Notes: generated from the letters alone by a model not told the origin. Numbered from the stretch's first letter, positions 7,182-13,731 are shown. The stretch is 32,304 nt of DNA from Actinomycetota bacterium (GCA_026392355.1 JAPLCF010000033.1:1-32304); one strand, 5' to 3'. A program made the numbers and translations.

Positions 7182-7787
7182 ATGGACGTCGCCCTCGCCG
7201 GGTTCCTCACCGGCCTGTCATTGATCGTGGCGATCGGCGCGCAGAATGCGTACGTGCTGCGGCTGGGGCTGGCGCGAAACCACGTGGGCATCGCCGTCGC
7301 GATCTGCGCGAGCGCCGACGCACTGCTGATCGCCGCCGGCATCGGTGGTCTCGGCGCGATCGTGCAGGCACACGGTGACGTGCTCACGGTAATCGCCCTC
7401 GTCGGCGCCGCGTACATCCTCTGGTTCGCCTTCCGCTCGTTTCGCAGCGCGCTGCACCCCGACGTCCTGCTGCCGTCCGAGCAGCCGCCGCAGCCGGCTG
7501 CCGCCGTCGCCGTGGCCATGCTCGGCTTCACGTTCCTCAACCCGCACGTGTACCTCGACACCGTGCTGCTCGTCGGCACGATCGGCACCTCGTTCGGCGA
7601 CGAGCGCTGGTGGTTCGCACTCGGCGCAGCAATCGCCAGCATCGTGTGGTTCACCGGCCTCGGCTTTGGCGCGCGCCTGCTGTCACCGCTGATGGCTCGC
7701 CCTCGCACGTGGCGCATCCTCGACGCGGCGATCGGCGTCGTGATGGTCGTGATCGCGCTCGCGCTGCTCCGCTCGGCCCTCGGATAG
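7182..7787 (+). CDS. LysE/ArgO-type amino acid exporter
   Basis: A 201-residue protein with about six membrane segments and the LysE family features: an N-terminal GFLTGLSLIVAIGAQNAYVLRLGL, a central hydrophilic loop after RSFRSALHP, and FTFLNPHVYLDTVLLVGTIG in the second half. The AQNA and NPHVY-D elements are typical of the LysE/ArgO branch, which exports basic amino acids across the cytoplasmic membrane; the substrate here is not proven. The start was moved to the ATG at 7182, 7 bp after the acetyltransferase stop, because the sequence further upstream is that gene in another frame. The TAG stop (7785-7787) is also the first half of the next gene's -10 box. Confidence 0.85.
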   Translation: MDVALAGFLTGLSLIVAIGAQNAYVLRLGLARNHVGIAVAICASADALLIAAGIGGLGAIVQAHGDVLTVIALVGAAYILWFAFRSFRSALHPDVLLPSEQPPQPAAAVAVAMLGFTFLNPHVYLDTVLLVGTIGTSFGDERWWFALGAAIASIVWFTGLGFGARLLSPLMARPRTWRILDAAIGVVMVVIALALLRSALG

Positions 7788-7790
7788 GCT
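7785..7790 (+). promoter_or_regulatory. -10 element TAGGCT containing the lysE stop codon
   Basis: TAGGCT is followed by 6 nt and then the ATG at 7797. Its first three bases are the in-frame TAG stop of the LysE gene, so translation stop and promoter are fused. No Shine-Dalgarno site is present. Confidence 0.65.
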
Positions 7791-7796
7791 CTGCAC

Positions 7797-8180
7797 ATGA
7801 GCGAATCCGGCCCGGCCCACGACATCTCCGACCCCGACATCACCGTCGAGGAGCGCGAGGCACACATCGTGATCTCGATCGACGGGGTTGTCCTCGCCGA
7901 CTCGCAGCGCCCCTCGGTCGTGCGGCAGACCAACAGCGGCGTGGCGCGCTACTACCTGCCGCCGGAAGACGTGCGCACCGGGCTCCTCGAGCGCAGCGCG
8001 ACCACGACGCACTGCCCGTACAAGGGCGACGCCACACACCATTCGGCGCGCATTGGCGACGCACTGCATGCCGACGTTGCGTGGACCTACGACGAGCCGC
8101 TGCCGGCCGCGACCGATGTCGCCGGCTGGTACTCGTTCTACGACGACAAGGTTCACGTGGCGATCGGCCCCGTCGACTAG
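7797..8180 (+). CDS. DUF427 domain protein
   Basis: The 127-residue protein matches DUF427 (PF04248). The recognisable features are VLADSQRPSVVRQTNSG, the YYLPPEDVRTGLLERS strand-helix unit, THCPYKGDATHHS, WTYDEPLPAATDVAGWYSFY and a final VHVAIGP. The Cys-Pro-Tyr-Lys-Gly motif is the best conserved element of the family. It is a small beta-rich cytoplasmic protein of unknown biochemical function; no membrane segment or signal is present. It has its own leaderless promoter, and the next gene also has one, so it is probably monocistronic. I do not assign a function. Confidence 0.85.
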   Translation: MSESGPAHDISDPDITVEEREAHIVISIDGVVLADSQRPSVVRQTNSGVARYYLPPEDVRTGLLERSATTTHCPYKGDATHHSARIGDALHADVAWTYDEPLPAATDVAGWYSFYDDKVHVAIGPVD

Positions 8181-8223
8181 CGACACGCTCTACCCGGCCA
8201 GACCCGGTTTGTCGACCAACAGG

Positions 8224-8229
8224 TAGCGT
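8224..8229 (+). promoter_or_regulatory. -10 element TAGCGT for the M16 peptidase gene
   Basis: TAGCGT ends 6 nt before ATG 8236. This spacing favours 8236 over the in-frame GTG at 8230 as the start, because a transcript from this box would begin at about 8236. Confidence 0.6.
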
Positions 8230-8235
8230 GTGGGC

Positions 8236-9436
8236 ATGTTCGAACTCGAGACTCTGCCCAATGGCGCCCGCATCCTGAGCGCACCCATGCGCGACGCAGC
8301 CAGCGTCGCCGTCGTCATCTCCGTCGCCGCCGGCTCGCGCTGCGAGACCCCCGAGGTTGGCGGCATCGCCCAAGATCGACGGCATCGGCGGCGAGTTCAA
8401 CGCCTTCACCGGCAAGGAAATGACTGCGTACTACGTGAAGTGCGCGGCAGCCGACGGTGGCACGGCGGTTGACGTCCTCAGCGACATGTTTCTCCACTCG
8501 ACCTTCGATGAGGAGGAACTCGAGCGCGAGAAGGGCGTGATCGTCGAGGAGATCAACATGTACACCGACACGCCGCGCGACATCGTCGGCCAGGTGTACG
8601 ACACGGCGCGCTACGGCGACTCGCCGATCGGCCGCCCGATCATCGGCACCAAGGAGACGGTCCGTGCGGCGACGCGTCAGACGTTCCTCGACTACCTCGG
8701 CGCCTGGTACCGGCCCGAGCGGATCGCGATCGGCCTCGGCGGCAACGTCACCGACGCACTGCTCGCCGACGTCCGCGAGCGCTTCGGCGCCCTGCCGGGC
8801 GAGCCCACGCCAGCGCTGCCCGAGACGATCATCCCGACCTTCACCGAGCCGCTCGTGTCGATCGAGCGCCGCGACGGCGACCAGGCACACATCGTGCTCG
8901 GCGTTGACGGCATGCGCTCGAACGACGAGGATCGCTACGCAATGGCCGTCTGGCAGGCCGTGATCGGCGGCGGCATGTCGTCGCGCCTCTTTACCGAGGT
9001 GCGCGAGCGCCGCGGCCTCGCCTATTACGTGTTCGGCCGCAACGCCGCCTACACCGACACGGGGTCGTTCGCCGTGCAGGCGGGCGTCGACATCAACCGC
9101 GCCAACCTCGCCGTCGAGGTGATTGCGCAGGAGCTGCGGCGCATGGTCGACGAGCCGATCCCCGCCGAGGAGATCACGAAGGCCAAGCGCTACCTGATCG
9201 GGCATACCGTCCTCAACCAAGAGGATCCGAGCGGGCGTATCTTCTTCGGCCTGCGCCGCGAGCTGCTCGACGGCGGCTGGGTCGACCTCGACACCGTGAT
9301 CCGCGGTATTGAGGCGGTCACGCCCGAGGACCTGCAGCGCGTTGGCCGGCGTGTCGTGACGCTCGACCGCGCCGTGCTGGCGGGCGTCGGTCCGCTCGAC
9401 GACGTGGATGGCCTGCGCGCCGCGCTGGGCGCCTGA
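8236..9436 (+). pseudogene. M16 (pitrilysin/processing-peptidase-like) zinc peptidase, disrupted by deletion and frameshift
   Basis: The first ~45 codons (8236 to about 8373) encode the normal M16 start: LPNGARILSAPM, then VVISVAAGSRCETPEVGGIA. The frame then runs into nonsense, ending at 8472. The rest of the protein resumes in another frame with KIDGIGGEFNAFTGKEMTAYY and continues correctly to 9436, including EELEREKGVIVEEINMYTDTP, the YGDSPIGRPIIG element and the second-domain VRERRGLAYYVFGRN. In intact members GGIA/GISH is followed by HFLEHMLFKGT and about 20 more residues before the IDxIGGE stretch. That block, with the HxxEH zinc ligands, is absent. Roughly 20-30 residues are lost by a deletion not divisible by three. 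The GKGVIVEE glutamate remains. As written, no active peptidase can be made; an assembly error is an alternative. Confidence 0.85.
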
Positions 9437-9443
9437 CCCCGGA

Positions 9444-9449
9444 TACAGT
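9444..9449 (+). promoter_or_regulatory. -10 element TACAGT for the amidohydrolase gene
   Basis: TACAGT is followed by 7 nt and GTG 9457. A start at the in-frame GTG 9448 would lie inside the -10 box, so 9457 is preferred. Confidence 0.55.
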
Positions 9450-9456
9450 GACGGCC

Positions 9457-10617
9457 GTGGAACTGCATGAGGAAGTTGCTGGCGTTTTCACCCGCATGGA
9501 TGCGCTGATCGACGACCTTGCCGGCGACGGCATCCGCATCGACCCGCACACGCACCTCGGCCTCGACGAGGACGGGATGTCCCAGACGCTCGAGGAGCTG
9601 ATCGCACACCTCGACGCGCACAAGGTCGCGCATGCGGTGACGTTCCCGCTGCACGACCCCGATCGCGGCGAGAACTACACGGTGCCCAACGATCGCGTGC
9701 TCGAGTGGGCCGCCGCGTCGAACGGTCGCGTGATCCCCTTCTGCCGTCTCAACCTGACGGGCGATCCGCTGGCCGAGGCACGCCGTGCCATTGCGGCCGG
9801 AGCCCGTGGCATCAAGCTGCACCCGCGCGCCCAGGCCTTCAGCGTCGACGATGAGCGCCTCACCCCTGTCTTCGAGATCGCGGCCGAACACCGCCTGCCG
9901 ATCCTGATCCACGCCGGTCGCGGCATGCCGCCGATCGGCGAGGCACTCGCCACCGCCGCCGAACGCAATCCCGACGCCACGCTGATCCTCGCGCACGCTG
10001 CGATCGTCGACCAAGACCGCATCGCCTCGCTCGTCGCGGGCCGCCCGAACGTCGTCTTCGACGCCTCGGCGTGGAGTCCGATCGACCTGCACGGGCTGCT
10101 CACGCGCGTGCCGCCGGAGCAGCTCGTCTGGGCCTCCGACCTACCGTACGGCACGATCCGCGAGAGCCTCTTCGCCACGCTGGCCGTGCTCTGCGAGATC
10201 GGCGCCGACATGAAGACGCGCGAGGCCGTGCTCGGCGGTACCGCTGAGCTGCTGCTGCGTGGCGAGCACCCCACGCTGTCTGCCACGCCGCTCGCGCCGC
10301 GCGACCGCGTGGTCAACCTGGCGCGCCAGCGCCTCGGTGGCTACCTCACCGCGATGCTGCCGATGATCTGGCAGCGCCGCCCCGACTACGTCGGGCACTT
10401 CGGCCTCGCCGCGGCGGTCTGCCGCGATGAGGAGGGGCAGCTCGACGGTATCGGCGACCTCATCCGCATTGCCGAGCGCCGTTGGGATCAGGCACTCGCC
10501 GGCACAGATCGCCCCACCCTCGAGGATGTGCGCGAGACGTTTGAGATCGTCCTCGCCGCGTGGGTCCTCGCCTACTCGCCCGCCACCCAGGCGCGCTGGA
10601 ACGAGCTCCCCGCATGA
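9457..10617 (+). CDS. Amidohydrolase-2 family TIM-barrel hydrolase with C-terminal extension
   Basis: The 386-residue protein has the metal-site features of the amidohydrolase_2 family (PF04909) in order: DPHTHLG (His31, His33), GARGIKLHPRAQAF, PILIHAGRG, TLILAHAA and LVWASDLPYG, the last with the catalytic-type aspartate. About 130 residues after the barrel (from roughly position 255) form an extra, probably helical region with VGHFGLAAAVCRDEEG that I do not recognise. Relatives hydrolyse or decarboxylate small organic acids or amides; the substrate cannot be read here. The stop overlaps the start of a MobA-like nucleotidyltransferase gene by 4 bp, so the two probably act together. GTG 9457 was chosen from the -10 spacing. 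Confidence 0.8.
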   Translation: MELHEEVAGVFTRMDALIDDLAGDGIRIDPHTHLGLDEDGMSQTLEELIAHLDAHKVAHAVTFPLHDPDRGENYTVPNDRVLEWAAASNGRVIPFCRLNLTGDPLAEARRAIAAGARGIKLHPRAQAFSVDDERLTPVFEIAAEHRLPILIHAGRGMPPIGEALATAAERNPDATLILAHAAIVDQDRIASLVAGRPNVVFDASAWSPIDLHGLLTRVPPEQLVWASDLPYGTIRESLFATLAVLCEIGADMKTREAVLGGTAELLLRGEHPTLSATPLAPRDRVVNLARQRLGGYLTAMLPMIWQRRPDYVGHFGLAAAVCRDEEGQLDGIGDLIRIAERRWDQALAGTDRPTLEDVRETFEIVLAAWVLAYSPATQARWNELPA

Positions 10618-11384
10618 TCGCCACTGTTGTCCTCGCCGCTGGCCGCTCCGAGCGGTTCGGTACCCCGAAGCTCCTCGCCGAATGGTGGGGTCGCCCGCTC
10701 GTCGAGCGCGCGCTCGAGATCGCGCCCGCCGGCCCGCGCATCGCCGTCGTCGGCACGCACACGGCGAAGCTGCTGCCGCTCTTCCAGGCCCACGGCTTTC
10801 AGTGCGTCCGTAACCCCAAGCCGGCCCAGGGCCAGTCGTCGTCGCTGCGCCTCGCGCTCGACGTGATGCCCGCGCAGGTCGACGCCGTGCTGGTGCTGCT
10901 CGGCGATGCCCCGGCCGTCCCGCCCGTCGTGGTCGATCGCATCCTCACGGAGTACCGCCGCCTCAACTGCGCGGTCACCGCCGAGTTCGGCGATCGCACG
11001 GCACCGCCGATCATGATCCCGCGTTCGGACTGGGACAAGATCGCCGCCACCGGCGATAACCCGGGTGAGGCGCTCGAGCCCATTGCGATCGACATGAGCG
11101 ATCTACTCGAAGGCGACGAGGACGTCGATACCCCCGAGGATCTCTTCGCCTTGTCGGCCCGCCGCGCCGGCGTCGAGCTGCTCGAGCCCGCCGACCAATC
11201 GGTGCTCGACGCGCGCCTCGATGATCCCGATCCCTTCGCCGTGCGCCTGCGCCGTCGCAACACCGCCGGTTCCGAGCGTCTCGCCGTCACGCCGCTCGCC
11301 CTGGAGAAGCTCGCCATCGAGCACTTCCGCGGCACCGAGGTGATCGCCCGCGTCGGCGACGAGTACGTCGCGTTGTTGGGCTGA
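10614..11384 (+). CDS. MobA/MocA-like nucleotidyltransferase with C-terminal extension
   Basis: The 256-residue protein opens with VVLAAGRSERFGTPKLLAEW, the LAAGxSxRxGxxK nucleotide-binding loop of MobA-like NTP transferases. It continues with NPKPAQGQSSSLRLAL and VLVLLGDAPAVPPVVVDRIL, which carries the metal-binding Asp. This arrangement is closest to MocA-type molybdenum cofactor cytidylyltransferases, which finish the cofactor of xanthine/CO-dehydrogenase-type enzymes; such an operon lies at 24.1-27.8 kb. Residues about 195-256 are an extension beyond the usual ~200-residue length, of unknown fold. The last eight codons lie in one arm of a 23-bp perfect inverted repeat and the TGA lies in its loop. 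ATG 10614 overlaps the amidohydrolase stop. Confidence 0.8.
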   Translation: MIATVVLAAGRSERFGTPKLLAEWWGRPLVERALEIAPAGPRIAVVGTHTAKLLPLFQAHGFQCVRNPKPAQGQSSSLRLALDVMPAQVDAVLVLLGDAPAVPPVVVDRILTEYRRLNCAVTAEFGDRTAPPIMIPRSDWDKIAATGDNPGEALEPIAIDMSDLLEGDEDVDTPEDLFALSARRAGVELLEPADQSVLDARLDDPDPFAVRLRRRNTAGSERLAVTPLALEKLAIEHFRGTEVIARVGDEYVALLG

Positions 11385-11417
11385 CGCAGTCGGTCCAACA
11401 ACGCGACGTACTCGTCG
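11357..11417. repeat. 23-bp perfect inverted repeat spanning the end of the MobA-like gene
   Basis: Arms 11357-11379 and 11395-11417 are perfect reverse complements, with a 15-nt loop (11380-11394) that contains the stop codon TGA. The left arm is coding sequence. No T-rich tract follows, so a canonical intrinsic terminator is not shown, but the RNA stem could act as a terminator or 3' end stabiliser. Confidence 0.9.
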
Positions 11418-11422
11418 TCTGA

Positions 11423-11486
11423 CGACGCGAAGGCCTTGAGGTGGCTCGGTCCGAAGGGGCCGATTCACCTCAAGGTCATCGCGTCG
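11423..11486. repeat. 64-bp palindrome, copy 1
   Basis: Two 30-nt arms (11423-11452 and 11457-11486) pair at 28 positions, counting three G-T wobbles, around the loop GAAG. Core arm motif is CCTTGAGGTG with CACCTCAAGG opposite. It has the same length and plan as the palindrome at 11585-11648, in opposite orientation. Confidence 0.85.
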
Positions 11487-11584
11487 CCGGGTTCCAATCT
11501 CCGCGGTAGCCAATGCCACTGCTGGCGAGACTGGTCACCCAAGACCGCATGAGGGCCGCTCTTCTGACCCCTGATCAACCCAGG
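11487..11584. other. 98-bp spacer between two related palindromes
   Basis: No supported ORF, promoter or repeat was seen here. It is bounded on each side by 64-bp palindromes and lies between convergent genes. Confidence 0.5.
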
Positions 11585-11648
11585 CGACGGGATCACCTCG
11601 AGGTGAATCGGTCGGTGCCGACCGAGCCACCTCGAGGTGTTCCCGTCG
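11585..11648. repeat. 64-bp palindrome, copy 2, abutting a stop codon
   Basis: Arms 11585-11615 and 11618-11648 pair at 28 of 31 positions around a 2-nt loop. The core is the perfect 12-mer CACCTCGAGGTG, present in both arms. It ends immediately next to the stop codon (11649-11651) of the minus-strand dehydrogenase gene, so it could form an RNA hairpin at that gene's 3' end. Confidence 0.88.
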
Positions 11649-12608
11649 TCAGCAGGCCGCGTGCTTCTCCAGCAGCTTCATCAGATCCACGAGAAACGCG
11701 TCGCGCTGGCGCTGGAGATCCGCGATCGTGCGGCCCGCGGCCTCCTCGTCGCACCCGGCGACCATTTTGTCGCGGAGGTCCTTCGTCAGCTCGGGCGCCT
11801 CGAGGCGTGTCCACGGCTCGAGCAGCGAGTCGCCGAAGTGGTCGAGCATGTGGCCCATGCCGCCCTCGCCCCCCGCCAGGTGGAAGGTGAGGCCGACACC
11901 CATCTGCGCCCAGCGCACGCCGGGGCCGTAGACGAGGGCGACGTCGCACTCCTCCACCGTCGCCTCGTCGTTGGCAACCATGTGCAGCAGCTCGCGCCAG
12001 ACGGCGTCCTGCAGGCGGTTGGCGACAAAACCAGGGAGCTCGTTCGAGCAGCGCAGCGCCTTCTTGCCGGCGCGCGTATAGAAGTCGAGCGACCAGTCCA
12101 CCACGGCCGGATCGGTGAGCTCGCCACCGACGACCTCGACGAGCGGCACGAGATACGGCGGGTTGAACGGGTGACCGACGACGAGGCGCTCCGGGTGCGT
12201 GGCACCACCGGCCATGTCGGTCATGCGGTAGCCCGACGTGCTCGACAGGATCGGCACGCCGGCCGGCGCAGCGGCGTCGAGGCGCGCGAGCATGTCGATC
12301 TTGAGGTCGAGGACCTCGGGGCAGCTCTCCTGGATGACGTCGGCCTCGGCGCAGACCTCTTCGAGCGTGGCCGCCATCCGCAGGCGATCGCGCGATGCGC
12401 CAGGCGCCAGGCCAAGCTGTTCGAGTGCAGGCCAGGCGATGTCGTGCAGACGCTGGAGCTTCTCGGCCGCGTCGGGCGCGGGATCCCACGCAATCACGTC
12501 GTAGCCTTGGGCGAGGAACTTCGCCGCCCAACCGCCGCCGATCACGCCCGTGCCGATCACGCCGACGGTCTTGACGGCGTCGGGGGTGGTCTTGGGCGTC
12601 CAGCTCAT
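11649..12608 (-). CDS. 3-hydroxyacyl-CoA-dehydrogenase-family enzyme, L-carnitine 3-dehydrogenase-like
   Basis: The 319-residue protein has an N-terminal NAD fold (VGVIGTGVIGGGWAAKF) and the 3HCDH C-terminal domain. Several stretches match the carnitine dehydrogenase branch as I know it: SSTSGYRMTDM, HPERLVVGHPFNPPYLVPLVEVVGG, PGFVANRLQDAVWRELLHMV, GPGVRWAQMGVGLTFHLAGG, and GGMGHMLDHFGDSLLEPWT. That branch oxidises L-carnitine to 3-dehydrocarnitine with NAD. Related enzymes use other beta-hydroxy acids, so the substrate is not certain. ATG 12608 is preferred because GGAG sits 6 nt upstream; the in-frame GTG 12635 has no ribosome site. The gene is isolated between two palindrome regions, with a -10 box TAGACT at 12651-12656. 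Confidence 0.83.
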   Translation of the reverse strand: MSWTPKTTPDAVKTVGVIGTGVIGGGWAAKFLAQGYDVIAWDPAPDAAEKLQRLHDIAWPALEQLGLAPGASRDRLRMAATLEEVCAEADVIQESCPEVLDLKIDMLARLDAAAPAGVPILSSTSGYRMTDMAGGATHPERLVVGHPFNPPYLVPLVEVVGGELTDPAVVDWSLDFYTRAGKKALRCSNELPGFVANRLQDAVWRELLHMVANDEATVEECDVALVYGPGVRWAQMGVGLTFHLAGGEGGMGHMLDHFGDSLLEPWTRLEAPELTKDLRDKMVAGCDEEAAGRTIADLQRQRDAFLVDLMKLLEKHAAC

Positions 12609-12650
12609 GCGAGTCTCCGGAATGTCAGCCGTCACACGACGGTCGGCCGG

Positions 12651-12656
12651 AGTCTA
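12651..12656 (-). promoter_or_regulatory. -10 element TAGACT for the carnitine-dehydrogenase-like gene
   Basis: On the minus strand TAGACT lies 42 nt upstream of ATG 12608, so this transcript would have a leader of roughly 35 nt with the GGAG ribosome site. It lies just outside the inverted repeat that starts at 12671. Confidence 0.45.
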
Positions 12657-12670
12657 TCGCCGGCGTTGGC

Positions 12671-12787
12671 CTCCGGTCGATAGTCCAAAGGGGTCAGACC
12701 CTTTTGGAACATGTGCGACCTTCAGCGATGCGTCGCTGCCACGGCATGATCCAAAAGGGTCTGACCCCTTTGGACTACCGACCGGAG
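12671..12787. repeat. BIME/REP-like inverted repeat, 38-bp arms
   Basis: Arms 12671-12708 and 12750-12787 are reverse complements with one mismatch. Each arm contains a 23-bp near-palindrome centred on GGGTCAGACCC/GGGTCTGACCC, so each can fold alone as well as with its partner. The 41-nt centre holds a further small hairpin (CAGCGA-TGCG-TCGCTG, 12723-12738). The element ends one base before the anti-sigma stop codon. It has no coding capacity and resembles a paired REP or MITE. Dispersed GGGTCAGACCC palindromes occur in other bacteria as far as I recall; copy number here needs a genome search. Confidence 0.88.
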
Positions 12788-12788
12788 A

Positions 12789-13040
12789 TTACTCGCAGTC
12801 GCAGTCGTCGCAAATGCGACGGAGCTCGGCGCGCAGCCCCTCAGGGCATGGCTCGTCGCACGCCTTGCGCATGACGGTGCGCACGCCGACCTCGAGGCCG
12901 TAGCACTTGGCGCAGCACGGACACTCAGCGAGATGCACGTCGACGACGGTGACCTCCTCCGCGACCAGCGTGCCATCGACGTACTCCTGCACGCAACGCT
13001 GCGCGTGGAGACAGGCCTCGGAGCGGACGCGGGTGCTCAT
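12789..13040 (-). CDS. Zinc-binding anti-sigma factor (RsrA-like)
   Basis: The 83-residue protein has the ZAS motif H-x3-C-x2-C as HLAECPCC (His36, Cys40, Cys43), further cysteines at positions 10, 16, 46, 61 and 65, and a Cys-rich end ICDDCDCE. The region QEYVDGTLVAEEVTVVDVHL matches the mycothiol-system anti-sigma R family. In known systems such proteins hold the ECF sigma factor until oxidation expels zinc and forms disulfides. The ATG at 13040 overlaps the sigma stop (ATGA), as expected for a co-translated partner. The very cysteine-rich tail is more than the family minimum and may extend redox sensing; that is inference. No membrane segment is present, so the protein is soluble. Confidence 0.88.
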   Translation of the reverse strand: MSTRVRSEACLHAQRCVQEYVDGTLVAEEVTVVDVHLAECPCCAKCYGLEVGVRTVMRKACDEPCPEGLRAELRRICDDCDCE

Positions 13041-13606
13041 GCGGCCTCCGCATCCGTGTGGTCGGCGAGCGCCTTCTTGAGGACGCGTCGCCCGCGATGT
13101 AGCCGGCTCATGACGGTGCCGACGGGGATCTCCAGAACGTCGGCGGCCTCCTGATACGAGAGATCGCCGAGATCGACGAGCACGACGACCTCGCGAAACG
13201 GCAGCGACAGCTCGCTGAGCGCATCCAGCACGGGACCGGGCGACAGGCGCTCGATCAGACGATCGACGTCGGGGGCGGCGGCACCGTTGAGGCGGTCGTA
13301 GAGGTAGTAGTCGTCGGCTTCGAGCCCGAGCTGCTCGGGCTGGCGCTGCTGCTTGCGGGCGTTGTCGATCGCCAAGTTGTGGACGATGCGCAGGAGCCAG
13401 GCCCGCAGGTTGGTGCCGGGCTCGTACTGCTTCCACGAGCGGAAGGCCCGCGTGTAGGCCTCCTGCATCAGATCCTCGGCGGCCTGCGGATCGCGCGTGA
13501 GGCGGCGCGCCACGCGCCAGACATCGTCGGCGAGCGCCAGCGCCTGCTCGTCAAAGACAAGGCGGGCAGGGTCGGTCACGGGGACTTCGGCGGTCTCGTC
13601 GGCCAC
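13037..13606 (-). CDS. ECF RNA polymerase sigma factor (SigR/SigE-like)
   Basis: The 189-residue protein has sigma region 2 (AEDLMQEAYTRAFRSW, then NLRAWLLRIVHNLAIDNARK, about residues 43-85) and region 4 (LPFREVVVLVDLGDLSYQEAADVL followed by EIPVGTVMSRLHRGRRVLKK, about residues 135-178). It resembles the SigR group that controls thiol-oxidative stress genes, in keeping with the RsrA-like gene that overlaps its end. The start is set at GTG 13606 rather than further upstream, because the -10 box TACGCT is exactly 6 nt before it and the extra N-terminal residues of longer versions look unlike protein. A GGGAAC element 16 bp upstream of that -10 suggests autoregulation. Confidence 0.92.
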   Translation of the reverse strand: MADETAEVPVTDPARLVFDEQALALADDVWRVARRLTRDPQAAEDLMQEAYTRAFRSWKQYEPGTNLRAWLLRIVHNLAIDNARKQQRQPEQLGLEADDYYLYDRLNGAAAPDVDRLIERLSPGPVLDALSELSLPFREVVVLVDLGDLSYQEAADVLEIPVGTVMSRLHRGRRVLKKALADHTDAEAA

Positions 13607-13612
13607 GTTCCG

Positions 13613-13640
13613 AGCGTACCACCCGGAGGTGGATGTTCCC
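13613..13640 (-). promoter_or_regulatory. Promoter of the sigma operon: GGGAAC -35 and TACGCT -10
   Basis: On the minus strand GGGAAC (13640-13635) is followed by a 16-bp spacer and TACGCT (13618-13613), then 6 nt and GTG 13606. GGAAC at -35 is typical of ECF-sigma promoters, so the sigma factor may transcribe its own gene; the -10 also fits the leaderless pattern seen elsewhere in the window. Confidence 0.5.
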
Positions 13641-13719
13641 GACGGCCCGGTCATAGCGGCAACTACCTGCATATCCTCTCCAACGCACGAAACCCCCGCC
13701 ACATTCCAGCAACCTCGGC

Positions 13720-13725
13720 GATACT
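13720..13725 (+). promoter_or_regulatory. -10 element GATACT for ctaA
   Basis: GATACT ends 6 nt before the GTG at 13732. The first base departs from TANNNT but the spacing fits the leaderless pattern. No Shine-Dalgarno site is seen. Confidence 0.45.
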
Positions 13726-13731
13726 GCGGTC

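Noticed and set aside
6215-7933. Minus-strand ORF of 572 codons
   Set aside because: It runs antisense across four well-supported genes and has no domain or promoter signal.
11357-11417. Canonical Rho-independent terminator
   Set aside because: The stem is strong but no T-rich tract follows on either strand, so only a repeat is claimed.
11357-11648. CRISPR array or attachment site
   Set aside because: The repeats are palindromes of opposite orientation, only two in number, with no regular spacers, cas genes, integrase or tRNA nearby.
12550-12903. Plus-strand ORF of 117 codons containing PKGSDPFG twice
   Set aside because: The repeated peptide comes from the two arms of the inverted repeat and the rest is antisense to the anti-sigma and dehydrogenase genes. 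There is no start signal or family match.
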